DNA of 64,000 bases, taken from Geosiphon pyriformis. Its lineage: Eukaryota > Glomeromycota > Glomeromycetes > Archaeosporales > Geosiphonaceae. The position numbers and the translations under genes were made by a program. Under the pieces are notes generated by a model. It was not told the origin of the DNA and made no database searches. It saw nothing but the letters and a program-made list of their open reading frames with translations. Location of the stretch: NCBI GenBank assembly GCA_016748015.1, contig JAAOMT010000076.1:326485-390484 (forward strand). The letters are read 5' to 3'. Positions within the stretch are counted from its first letter, which is position 1, and each line of letters opens with the position of its first letter. Of this stretch, positions 12,151 through 22,692 are shown piece by piece.

Positions 12151-12672
12151 AAAAAGTATTTTGTCAGGTTTTCTAAATCTGGTGACAAATTTTTTGGAAA
12201 CTGAATCTGACCTTTGATACTGTTTTAAAAGTCACAAAAACAAGATTCTAATAACATGATTTTAATATTTATAGTCTCTTACTTATTTATATTTTATTTG
12301 TTGTTGTAAAGTGGAGAAAAATGAATATAATTTTATTTATTTGTTCAAGAAATATGTTAAAATTTGAAAAATTATTTAGTAATATTACATTATTTTTGAG
12401 TTTGGTTGCAAATTAAGCTTGTATGTACTTTGATTGTTTTAATAATTTCGTTGTATTTTTATATTTAATTGAAAATGCGAAAAATAGATTTCAAGTTTGG
12501 ATATCCAAAATGGTTTCCAATAATTTAAAATTCATAAAATAAGAGCAAAGAAATTAGATAACACAAACACAAATTATGAGATAGCAATCAAATTATAATT
12601 TTTTTGGCTTAAATCCCTTAACTCGATTTTATCGGGTAACTCCTCGGCCTTTTTACTTTCGGCAATGCCAAT
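12150..12672 (+). repeat. Duplicated far-upstream flank of DUF4419 genes (copy 2)
   Basis: Homologous to about 4400-4975 in the same order and orientation. It carries an extra 'gtaactcc' insertion before the 'cggcctttttactttcgg' block. It leads directly into the 303-bp segment that is also found at the start of the window. Confidence 0.8.
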
Positions 12673-12673
12673 T

Positions 12674-12976
12674 ATAAAATGATACGAGATGCCAATCGCC
12701 CGAGAATGTCGACAACAAGCCAAATATTATCGAGTCAAATGGAAAAATGTTCAGTGTTTTAATATATTTGAACGCCATTTTTTGAAATCAAGCCGCTTTA
12801 GGAACTCGATAGTCATTACAATAACATATCAAAAAAGGACAATAGGAATTATCCAATTATTATATATAGAGTTTCCCAACAAAAGAAACTTCTATTTGTT
12901 TTTTTAAATAAATATTTTTGCTTTGCTTTTATTTAAGCTGCAAAAGCGGAGCTAGATCTACAGTTTACAAAAAAAG
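12674..12976 (+). repeat. Duplicated 5' flank of a DUF4419 gene, right copy
   Basis: Identical by eye to window positions 1-303. Here it continues into about 93 bp of promoter-proximal sequence and the ATG of the gapped DUF4419 gene. This is probably the ancestral arrangement, and the left copy is the deletion derivative. Confidence 0.9.
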
Positions 12977-13016
12977 CACGCAGGTCGTGGGAAGTTTCCA
13001 TAATGCTAAAAGCTAC

Positions 13017-13030
13017 TTATAAATATAATT
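13017..13030 (+). promoter_or_regulatory. TATA-like element of the gapped DUF4419 gene
   Basis: The sequence cttataaatataat lies about 40-53 bp upstream of the ATG at 13070, similar in position to the element before the intact copy. This stretch is missing from the 5'-deleted copy. Confidence 0.35.
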
Positions 13031-13069
13031 TAGATATTGTGGAAACATTGGATTCTTTATTGAATCATC

Positions 13070-14160
13070 ATGGCTTCTCAACAACGAAGTACCCAAATTC
13101 TCAGCACCACTTTGAAAAAAACTACGAAATTACTTGACAACACTCCTATAAAAGAATATTATACAAAATTTTACAAAAACCAAGAAAAAATCCTTCATTC
13201 AATCTCTATTGATTATCCGGAAAAAGATACAATAAATCCATATTCAATTATTGACGATAACCAGGTGGAAAATGGTTTCGTTGCAGCCATTCAACAAGCT
13301 TACAATCATCATCAACATCTTCGTATCTCACCCGATGACGTTTGGTTAGCCATTGCCCAAGGGGTTAGTAATCATATCAATAACAACGCCGAAAGATTCC
13401 GATATTATTTTGTTAAACATGAAGGTCAAAAAGAAATTTGTATTTTCGCTGGCGACATATTGAGTACTGAAAATAATCAGCTTAAGGGTGATTGGCCAGT
13501 TGCTATAAATCGACTCACAACAAAAGTTGACGAAAACGTGACGAAAGTTGATTTATCTAAAACCTTAGAATGTGATTTTAGCACTANNNNNNNNNNNNNN
13601 NNNNNNNNNNNNNNNNNNNNNNNNNNNNNNNNNNNNNNNNNNNNNNNNNNNNNNNNNNNNNNNNNNNNNNNNNNNNNNNNNNNNNNNNNNNNNNNNNNNN
13701 NNNNNNNNNNNNNNNNNNNNNNNNNNNNNNNNNNNNNNNNNNNNNNNNNNNNNNNNNNNNNNNNNNNNNNNNNNNNNNNNNNNNNNNNNNNNNNNNNNNN
13801 NNNNNNNNNNNNNNNNNNNNNNNNNNNNNNNNNNNNNNNNNNNNNNNNNNNNNNNNNNNNNNNNNNNNNNNNNNNNNNNNNNNNNNNNNNNNNNNNNNNN
13901 NNNNNNNNNNNNNNNNNNNNNNNNNNNNNNNNNNNNNNNNNNNNNNNNNNNNNNNNNNNNNNNNNNNNNNNNNNNNNNNNNNNNNNNNNNNNNNNNNNNN
14001 ACAAGTAAATGTTCCATTCGACACAGATATTGGTTTCGTTTTAAGTTTTGTCGCTGGTTTTTTGGGTGCTCAGCAAGAGAGTTTTGGAGAGGGTGACGAG
14101 ACTGAAGTTATTGTTTCCCCAGTTATTGGTTGGCTTGTGGTGGACCAAATAAAAGATTGA
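13070..14160 (+). CDS. DUF4419 domain protein interrupted by an assembly gap
   Basis: The ATG at 13070 opens a DUF4419 protein with an N-terminus unlike the intact copy, then the shared block GFVAAIQQAYN...ISPDDVWLAIAQG. From 13587 to 14000 the sequence is unknown. After the gap the frame reading QVNVPFDTDIG...GWLVVDQIKD runs to a TGA at 14158-14160. As drawn, the two parts are out of frame. The near-identical copy at 304-1168 has exactly 400 nt over this interval, whereas 414 unknown bases are written here. A gap of 400 restores one frame of about 358 residues, close to the 352 of the intact gene. I therefore take this as a probable functional gene with a mis-sized gap. The activity of the family is unknown. 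Confidence 0.8.
13587..14000. other. Assembly gap (414 N) inside the DUF4419 gene
   Basis: A run of 414 unknown bases falls inside sequence that is otherwise nearly identical to window positions 579-978. Any long open frames read through it are artefacts. Confidence 0.99.
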
Positions 14161-14345
14161 AAATATTTGATTTTTATCAAGTGTAGATTTAGCTCCAAAG
14201 TTTGTATAAAGATAAACGTAGTAATTAAAAATATTAAAATGTTATTTTAGCATAATATCTTAATTATGGCTTTTAAATAATTATTTTTGATAATTTAACC
14301 AAATTAATTTTTTTCACCATTGATATTTAAAATAAGCTATTAAAA

Positions 14346-14468
14346 TTTACAATCTAATTTTAAGTGTGTCGGATGGCTGGTCACGTGTTGAAACCACACG
14401 ATCCACATCTATAGTTACCTTGTTTGTACCTAGATTAGACAGTGGAAGGATTACACTGTCATAGCAAT
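14346..14468. other. GC-richer block, possible LTR fragment
   Basis: A sharply bounded, less AT-rich island sits in AT-rich DNA. It begins tgtcggatggctgg, includes the palindrome cacgtg inside a hairpin (cgtgt/acacg), and ends near an inverted repeat (gacagtg ... cactgtc). No protein is encoded. A TGT start and a well-preserved non-coding texture would suit a solo LTR or other non-coding transposon end. I did not find a second copy in this window. Confidence 0.3.
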
Positions 14469-14479
14469 AAAAAAAATGT

Positions 14480-17400
14480 AGTAAATATTATTTTTTATTT
14501 AGTTTTATAATTATTTTATTACCAAGTTATGACATATTAATAAGTAAACTTACTTTTAATTTTGATTATTGATATAATTCTTAATTTTTTTATCACATCA
14601 AATATATAAACGAAGTTTTTAAAGCTGTAAAAAATATTTATTTAATAAAATAAATATTATTTTTAAATTAATATATCAATATTTTTTAAATTAATTAATA
14701 TATTGTTAAATAATAAATAATGTTAATTGTTAAATTTCAAATATTAACTAAAAATATTAAATTATTATAATTTTTTAATAATTATAAAGAATTTGTTTTT
14801 TTACTATTTATTCTAATTACAAAAAGTTATATAAACTTAAATTATGCATTTTTAACATGTAATCAGCTATCTAAATTTATTTTATAACATTATTATACTA
14901 ATCTAATTATATTTTTATATTTATTTTTATTTTTATAATTGCACATAAACCATGTTAAAATATATTTAACTTAATATCCTTCTTAAAATAGCTTGCTTAA
15001 CAATTTTTTCTTTAGAAAACATTGAATCGTTTGTATTAACTTTACTGATTATATCTACTAATATGTTCTTATTACTCATTTTTTTATATTTTAATCTTAA
15101 TTTAATTGTAAAGATTTAATTGTGTAAATCTTTTTATCTTTGCAGTTGCCAATTTGGTATTTTCAAAAACTTTTAAAACTTTTCAGTGCTAAATTTTTAA
15201 CATAAAACTTTTGCCCAATATTTTGTAAAGTTTTTTTATTACTAATAAATTATTACTATTTTTATAAATAAATAATTTATATATATGCTTAAAAACATTA
15301 AACTTGTAGGTTTTAAAACTTATGCAATTTTTTATATTTAATTATAATTTTAGTCTTAATTTCAATATTAACTATATATTTAAAAACATTATTTAATACA
15401 ACTTATGTTTAAATATTTAATATTGTATATCTTTTTGTATTCTTTTATAAGAAGTTTTTCCATCAAGTATTTTATAACATAATTGTGAATTTTAGAAATT
15501 TTGCCACTTGTTAAACTTATACCAAGATGTAATTTAAAGTATTATACCAAAATAGTTTTTTTTTCAATTAATATTATTAACGAAATTCATGTTTAAATAT
15601 TTCTTAACATATTTAACTTCTTATTAGATGTAATTAACAAAATTATACATTTAATTATCAACAATAATTGAATTATTTTTGTATTATAAAAACTTATTAC
15701 GAATTTCATAAAATATTTTCAAGTTTAAAATTAGAGTTTAATCCACTAAATGATTAATTATTTTTTTCTTTTTGACCTCTAAATAATTTTTGATCTTTTT
15801 TTAGTATATTAACAGACTCTTATGTTTAATTATTTTTGCAATTTTGTGTTTTTTATTCAGTACTTGCTTTTATAATTAGATTTTAAGTATAAATTTCTAA
15901 TTTACACAAATTAATTGCTATATTGCTATCCATATATATATTATACTCTTTTTTTTAAACACATATTTGGACACCAATTTAATAGCCATCAACTTAATAA
16001 TCAGTAATAATAATATTTTTATTATTTGATTTCAATTTTTTTATTTATGTTATCAAAGTATGTTACAACAGTACCAAAAACTGTTTTAATCCAATATTCT
16101 TAACCAAATTATTCGTAAAATTAAAAATTATATACCTAGTAAATTCAGGTAACTATATATTTCTTTAATATTATTATTAAAACAAATTACTATGTTTTAC
16201 TTAGAATTTTCTCTTTATAATTGTTGCATCATTTTTTATTTTCTCTTTTTTACTGTCGCTTCTTTGAATAATAAATCTTAATCTGTTACTTATATATTGC
16301 TACTAGAATTATATATTTTTTAATGTTAAAAAAATACTGTAAAATTATATCCAATCCAAATGTTGTTTTAGCAATTGCTATTCAGCTTCAGCTATAAAAG
16401 GTTTTTAGATATAATAACCTATATTTTGGAAAGATGTCAACTAGTTCAAGACTGTCTTCTAATTGTCAATTCTTAATAAATTCCAAGAGCTTCCTTCTTG
16501 AAATGTAAAACTCAATAAATGAGTACCCAATTAAAAATACATTTAAAATAAAAAGAAATAAATTTAAGCATGTTAAATTCTAATATTAATTTCAAACTAG
16601 TTTGTTAGTTGCCATTCTTTTAATTAGTTAATTAGTTTAAGATTAAGAAAAACTCATATCAAAAGTTCACTCTTTGTTGATTATTGCTAATTTCGTTTAA
16701 TACTATTAACTAATTAACTAAAAATGAATAATTAAATAACCAAATTAAAAGATTGAATAATTAAATAATTAGGTAATAAATAATCGAATAAATAAATAAT
16801 AAAGTGAGTAAATAAAAATCAAATTATTTTTATAATGCTTTTGAAATCTTATTTTTTGTTAATACTTATATTGTCCAAAATTTATATTCTATTATTATTG
16901 TTTAATATATTAAGATTAATTAGCTTGGCCAAATACTTTTCATATAGTTTATACTAATTCAAAATTAGGTCTTTAAGACTAGGTGTCTTTATTTTTTGAA
17001 TATGATTTAAGTTATTATTACACTTTTTTTATCAAAAAACTGTTTTATTTAAAACACACTTAGTTTTTTGAGCATTTGTACTAAAGCATAATATTTGTTT
17101 CTACTTAATATTTTTAATACTAGTTTATTAATATTTGGTTTGAAAAAATATATATTATTAAATATATATATTTATTTTCAAATATAGAAAATTTTTATTA
17201 TGTTTATTAAGTTACAGTTTTATGAATATATTCTTATTCTTATAGAATTTGTCAACAAATTTTTAGATTTTTACTTTAGTATATACAAGTTTAGGAATTT
17301 GTGTTAAAAATTTGTCAACAATTTTTTATATTTACAAATTTTATAACTAGGAACCATTTTGTTTTTTTATTTGCAATTAGATAAATTTTTTGATTTTGTA

Positions 17401-17900
17401 AAAACATGGATGGTAAATATCCTTTTTGAGAAATTTCTAAATAAGTTAGTCTTGAACTTTATATTTTTTTTTGTTAGTTTTTTATTTATTACTTTATTTA
17501 TTAAAAATTTCAAGCTAATTTTATTATATTTATCTATTTATTTTACTCTGTAATAATGTTTCAAAAAAATTTTAGAAAAATTTATTATTATTAATTTATT
17601 GTATAAGTTTTTTTGGTTTTTGTATTTGTATTTGTAATTTATTTGTTATTGAATTCTAAAAAATACAGAAATTTAAGAAAAATTAGAATTTGTAAAATTT
17701 AATTAAGCAAGAATTTTGGGGTGATTTTTTAATTTTTATGTTGACATTTTATTGATTTTTTTAAAAAAAATTTTATTAACAAAAATGGGGTTTCAATTGT
17801 TATTGAAATGTTATTTTACACACTTTTTTTTATAATTATTTTGTAACATTGGCCTAATTATTTGTAAGAATTTTTTATATTTTATTATATTTAAATAGTT
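14480..17900. other. Very AT-rich gene-free stretch
   Basis: About 3.4 kb of A/T-dominated sequence. The patch 16380-16510 is less extreme but holds only short interrupted frames. No gene, RNA or clear repeat boundary is recognised. Confidence 0.55.
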
Positions 17901-17910
17901 TGAAATAGTC

Positions 17911-18468
17911 ATCTACCAAAGCCTCTTATATTATCTAGCATAAAATCAGATTAATTTTACTTGAACTAGTGATCAACTACAAGCCACCCAATAACAGAGG
18001 AAATAAAAACTTCAATATCAGCTCCTTCAACAATGGTGGTTTGATGAGCTCCCAAAAAACCGGCCGAGAATTGGAGTTTCTTATCAAGATCGGTATCAAA
18101 TGAAACATTTACCATACCATCAGGTATTTCCTCAGTGACAATGTTATTATAGAATATTTTATCATCACTTTTTTCATATGGGAAAAAGATTGCAATCCAG
18201 CCATCCCACGATGCCGGTGTTCCTGATCCACCACCACGTTTCATTAAGACCTTGCTCCAAAATTTCTCGTTAATATCACCACGGTACGTCTCAACGAGCT
18301 GCTAAACTACCGGTTCCAACCTATCTAACCAAAAATCCATGTCGAGGGAAAGCTCACGAAGTTTGACCACTTTTTTTTTAAGGTTTTCCCAATCTTCGAG
18401 AGTTCCCTCAAGAGTGACTTTAGGAATCCCACAACGAGTCCACACACGATACTTGAAATATTTTTTAT
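17911..18468 (-). pseudogene. Inverted DUF4419 fragment with a nonsense codon
   Basis: The minus strand matches the intact gene at 5340 from about residue 188 (KKYF) to the C-terminus, and on into its 3' flank (down to about 17911). The tryptophan equivalent to W241 of the intact protein is replaced by TAG, and several substitutions follow. The stop is TAG at 17966-17968. Homology breaks abruptly near 18468, so the 5' half is absent. It is a 5'-truncated, inverted duplicate that no longer encodes the domain. Confidence 0.88.
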
Positions 18469-18599
18469 TATTGTCATGTTTTTTGACTTATCTCAAAAAG
18501 GCAAAGCCTAGGATTAAAATCTCTTAATTACAATTAGTAAACAATGAAGATCAAAAGATACTATTCTTATATTTTAGAAATAAGAACTTTTCGAATGTT

Positions 18600-19330
18600 T
18601 TGAAAGATCATACATGTTGCATATGAACGGCATCCGTTTTTGCAAAGAGGCAGCCCCATGAACTGCATTACTATTGTCGTTAATTGATTACATAAATTTT
18701 TGCATGACTCAGGACGTGAAAAGGCTGAAGAAGTTTTCCTGTAGGACATTTTTGAACATGCATTTGGGCGTTTACTTTGTAATCTAGATCATCCTAAATA
18801 TTAGATCATCCTAAATATTAGATCATTTTGGAGGCTTAATAATGGATTGGAATTGCGCATAAATGAAACATAGTTAGAACAAATTTTTTTTAGACCTGAT
18901 TGATTTCTTATTTTAGAAATCTACGCAATCAAAAGAAAGTTTAAAATCATTATTTACATACACATGATTCTTGGAATATTGAGATTTGAAAGATTTGAGA
19001 GATTTGAGGAAAAAATTATTGATTGAAAGTATAATTTTGAACGGCCAAAAGGCCGCTAAGAAGAATTAAAGATCATAGAGTACATGATATGGACAGTCAT
19101 GGTATTGTAGAGACTTTTTATTTCATGGATTAACCAAAAAGATCATTAAAATGTGCCGATATCTGCGAGATTAATAATTCGGATCTTCCGATGTTTGATG
19201 GTGAAACCTGCAATAAGTCCCTGCACGACAACCTTTTGACATGTGTTTCCCAAGAAAATTGACATAAAAAATTTTGGGCCGTTTTAAGCCTATAATTTTT
19301 TTAAAGTAAAATTTGCTCATGGCGAAATAT
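18600..19330 (-). other. Two cysteine-pattern fragments, possible CCCH zinc-finger gene relic
   Basis: On the minus strand, 19171-19280 reads KGCRAGTYCRFHH. This has the C-x5-C-x3-H half of a CCCH zinc finger. About 600 bp downstream on the same strand, 18600-18670 reads LCKNGCRSYATCMIF, with similar C-x5-C spacing preceded by a like FMG/FLG context. The first cysteine of a standard finger is missing in the former and the final histidine in the latter. The two could be exons or relics of one protein with tandem fingers. No complete gene can be drawn. Confidence 0.25.
18785..18825. repeat. Short tandem repeat, 17-bp unit
   Basis: The unit tagatcatcctaaatat (first copy with c for t) is present twice head to tail, followed by a partial third copy. 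Confidence 0.85.
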
Positions 19331-19955
19331 GAGTAAAAATAGCAAATATTTTGAATTGTTGTGCAAACAAAAGACGACAATACTTTTAATTTGTTTAGAG
19401 AACAATGCTCCATTAAAACTTCTACTTGTGAAAAATTTTACAGTATCCGTTTTATTAATGAAATTTGTAACCTTATCCTTTCTTTTTTTCGTAATTTGTT
19501 TTTTTAAAAGAAAAGTTTCCATATTTTTTTTTTCATTGTTGAAAAAAAAAAGAATAGACGATCATGATATAACCAAATCGTGAGGAAATTTAAAAAACAA
19601 ATTGACAAAACAAATTCAATTTTAATTTTAATTTCAAATTTACTGAAAATAATAAGCAAATAACTGAAATCTTGATACTATTTGCTAACTTTTATAGTAA
19701 TAATATTTTTAACACTTTTAATTTTTAATTCGCGCTTAAATTGTTGACGCATAAGTATTTTTAAAAAGTGTGTTTAATTTTCTAAAACCTTAAATATTAT
19801 TACTTAATTTTAATTTAAATTAAAGGTTTGAACAAAGTAAACCTGAAAATTAGAATTAATTTTTTTTTATTTTTCTAATAACCAGAGTTTTGGATTATTG
19901 ATTTTTGAGATTTCATAAAAAAAAAACAAATAAAACTTTATTTATAATGACCAAA

Positions 19956-19958
<3 letters not shown>

Positions 19959-20006
<48 letters not shown>
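19959..20006. repeat. (TTA)n microsatellite
   Basis: About 16 uninterrupted trinucleotide units. Confidence 0.95.
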
Positions 20007-20335
20007 CAAAAAATGCAAAGTTTGATACATTTAATCGGGTTAAATTTAATAAAAAAAACTTTTTTGTTTTAATTTGAATAAAAAATAATTTCATTTTTTT
20101 AATCGTAAACACGTTAAATTAGTGAACAATCTAAAAATTCTTAATAAAAATGAATTAAAATTTTTTCTTTTCTTGAATCATATGAGGGAATATATTCGGG
20201 AATCGTAAAAGTAATTCGTTTGAATACTGTTCTAGATATTTTTAATTCCAAGAATTTTTTTCATAAAATTTAGCCACATCCCAAAACCCCTTTTTTACTG
20301 CAGCTGATTTGCCAACGCTTTAAAATCACAAATAT

Positions 20336-20336
<1 letters not shown>

Positions 20337-20375
<39 letters not shown>
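20337..20375. repeat. Poly-A tract (39 nt)
   Basis: An uninterrupted run of 39 A, unusually long. A second run of about 23 A is at 21199-21221. Confidence 0.95.
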
Positions 20376-20380
<5 letters not shown>

Positions 20381-20735
20381 AACAATACCCCTTTGGGGAT
20401 TTTTATTCCAAGGAATTTCCTCAAACAATCTATTAAATCATATTTGCATCTCAAGAAATTTTTTAGGGAGATTCTTGCTGCTTTTTGCTCATAAAGAGAC
20501 CCAACCCTAAAGAATATTTAATCTGAACTTTAAATCTTGTCATTGTTTGAGACATTTAATCCACTCAAAGTTTAGTGGTACTGAAATTGTGATAACCAAA
20601 GAAAATGAATTCAAGGCAAGGAAATTTTCACTTTGGATAACTCGTATAAAACGGAATTTCCTCTTCCTTTGTTATATTTTTCCTAAAAGCAATTTAAATA
20701 ACAACGTCATCGATAAAAGCTATCTACTAACTAAT

Positions 20736-20764
20736 TAACTAACTAACTAACTAACTAACTTACT
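20736..20764. repeat. (AACT)n tetranucleotide repeat
   Basis: About seven head-to-tail units of aact/ctaa. Confidence 0.9.
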
Positions 20765-21412
20765 TGTTTGTTATGCATGACACCACTGTTCTACACTTGG
20801 AAATACTAAAAATATCAATATGACGAAATTCTATGATCCAACATGCAAATTTTTATTGTGAAATATATTAGCGAACCAAGAAACTGAACACAATGTAAAA
20901 GATGATCAAGGTGTAGCCAAACTTTAATATACTGGAATCAAACGAGGATATTTTTCACAAAAACGTCATAAAAAAGTTTTCGAATATAAATAATAGGTTA
21001 CGCATCGCATTAAACTTTCTGTAACTTGGTGTGACATTCATCTTTAGATAATCCAGCGTTTTTATAGGACGCAAGAAGATGATCCCTTTGAAATTCAATT
21101 TAACACAACTTTTGTCTTCAGTTACAACCCGTGTACCTGTCACAAATACGTCATAGATATATTTCACATTTACTATTTACCTTTTTTTTTATTCGAGGAA
21201 AAAAAAAAAAAAAAAAAAAAAGAAAATTTTGAGTTTGTAAGTTTCAAAGTAAATAAAATAAAACTTTTTTAAACTTTCATGTCGTACAAGATGATCAGTA
21301 TACAGGCGAAAAAAAATAATAATTTCAGTTTAACAAGAGTCGTGGGATAATTAAATTTAATAGTCACAATCATAACTTTTCGTTCAAGATTTTACTGGGC
21401 TCTCAATATAAA

Positions 21413-21418
21413 CACGTG
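21413..21418. promoter_or_regulatory. CACGTG palindrome upstream of zinc-cluster gene 1
   Basis: This lies in the perfect 10-bp palindrome aacacgtgtt, 275 bp upstream of the start codon. CACGTG is the classic binding site of basic helix-loop-helix regulators in fungi. Function here is inferred from position only. Confidence 0.35.
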
Positions 21419-21522
21419 TTTCTATATAACTGAAAGGAATTGGGAAAATATTCAAATTTATCCAAAGGAATTGGAGCTAGCCGATTTTATTGGTGTTCAC
21501 TTTTATTGTTTGCATTATTTGA

Positions 21523-21530
21523 TGACGTCA
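21523..21530. promoter_or_regulatory. CRE-type site TGACGTCA
   Basis: A perfect ATF/CREB-type palindrome 163 bp upstream of the ATG of zinc-cluster gene 1. An eight-base GC-containing palindrome is unlikely by chance in such AT-rich DNA, so it is a good candidate bZIP site. Confidence 0.5.
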
Positions 21531-21692
21531 TAATTTTTTGAAAAATAATCGGTTCTTTGGAAATTCCTATAAAAATGGACCAAATTCCCGAGACTGAAAA
21601 CTAGTGACTCCAAAGCATTCACTCTTCTCGTAGGGGGTTCAATAACACTTTCTTTACTATTGATTATTTTCATCCTTGATGACCAATTGACC

Positions 21693-22692
21693 ATGAACAC
21701 CAAGCGAAATCATATAACGACTGCTTGCAATCATTGCCGAAGGCGTAAGGCTCGATGCCTCGGCAAACCTATATGTCAAAGATGTGTCAAATTTGGTCTT
21801 TCATGCGTCTTTATCCAACCAACTAGAAAACGAGGTCCACCAAAAACTACTGGCATTTGCCAAAAACAAACAAAATATTTTCAAAATGAGTCAATTTACA
21901 CCTTACCCAGTAGCCTACAAATCGCGTCTAACCTCGGAGAACCCCTTTGTAATCCTTCTTTATCCATAAAATGGCCTTTTTCAAATAATCGTCTTCGCTC
22001 CACCTTTCCTTTTCCTTCAGGAAATATTCCACTGAATTCATCCTGCCTTCGGAATTTTGGAGGAAATGTTTCAAAATTGCAATCGAATGTCCAAATGACT
22101 AAAGCTTTCCATGAAAAAGGTAATATTTCTGGTATTTTTAAGTTCTAATTGGTATTTCCTATTAACTAAAATCTGTCCTCTTTCATTGTCAGGTGGAGAT
22201 CTTAATGGTTGTTATAAATCAATTGATTCTGATAATTTCTTTGTGAAATTTCAAAACTCGCAAGAACTCGATATGAATGCCTGGGATTGGTTCTTGCAAC
22301 CCCGACCAACTGCTCTTAAAACCGAGAATTTTTTCGACGATTCGAAAAAATCCTTGGATTCCGATTTCAGCGAATCTTTTTATTCTACTGAAAGTGAATC
22401 TCCAGCATCCAGTCAAGAAATGCTTTCACCAACAACTTTTCAATTACCAAATCTTGATCAAATTCGTGCATCTAGCCAATTGATTACAGATAAAAGTGAT
22501 ACATTTCCTCGGCTTGCTAAGCCAAAAATTGAATTGGAAAACCAAATCTTCCCTTCAACTATAAATAATAATTTGGGTAATGATACAACCTTTTATCATC
22601 CGTATCATATCCAGTCCTTGCCATCATCACCTAGCTCAAATTTGCTGCCTTTCTATTATTCTGCAGCCACCGATATGACATTTCGGCAATAA
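21693..22692 (+). CDS. Zn2Cys6 transcription factor 1 (308 aa, one intron)
   Basis: Exons are 21693-22119 and 22193-22692, with a 73-nt GT-AG intron splitting a glycine codon. The joined frame encodes 308 residues. Cysteines 12, 15, 22, 28, 31 and 38 give C-x2-C-x6-C-x5-C-x2-C-x6-C, the binuclear zinc cluster that binds CGG-type half sites. The basic loop RRRKAR lies between C15 and C22, and a basic stretch RKRGPPK follows. The rest is serine/proline/asparagine-rich and low in structure, with no fungal-specific central regulatory domain, so it is a short member of the class. It should act in the nucleus. The ATG at 21693 is the only in-frame ATG before the cluster. CRE and CACGTG sites lie upstream. 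It is paralogous to the gene at 37017. Confidence 0.9.

Larger units (their letters stand above)
19331..21400. other. Intergenic stretch before zinc-cluster gene 1
   Basis: Simple-sequence repeats dominate parts of this gap. Small open frames at 20547-20738 (+) and 20955-21167 (-) have no recognisable domain. A palindrome ccccttt(g)gggg-type hairpin lies near 20388-20398. Confidence 0.5.

Noticed and set aside
13477-14096. Long open frames across the run of unknown bases
   Set aside because: They consist mostly of N and are artefacts of translating the gap.
14380-14420. Possible hammerhead or tRNA-derived element in the GC-richer block
   Set aside because: The conserved CTGATGA core and a proper T arm are not present; only simple hairpins are.
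16618-16800. Possible fourth period-12 array
   Set aside because: The taattaaataa-rich text lacks the shared leader and consistent 12-bp phase.
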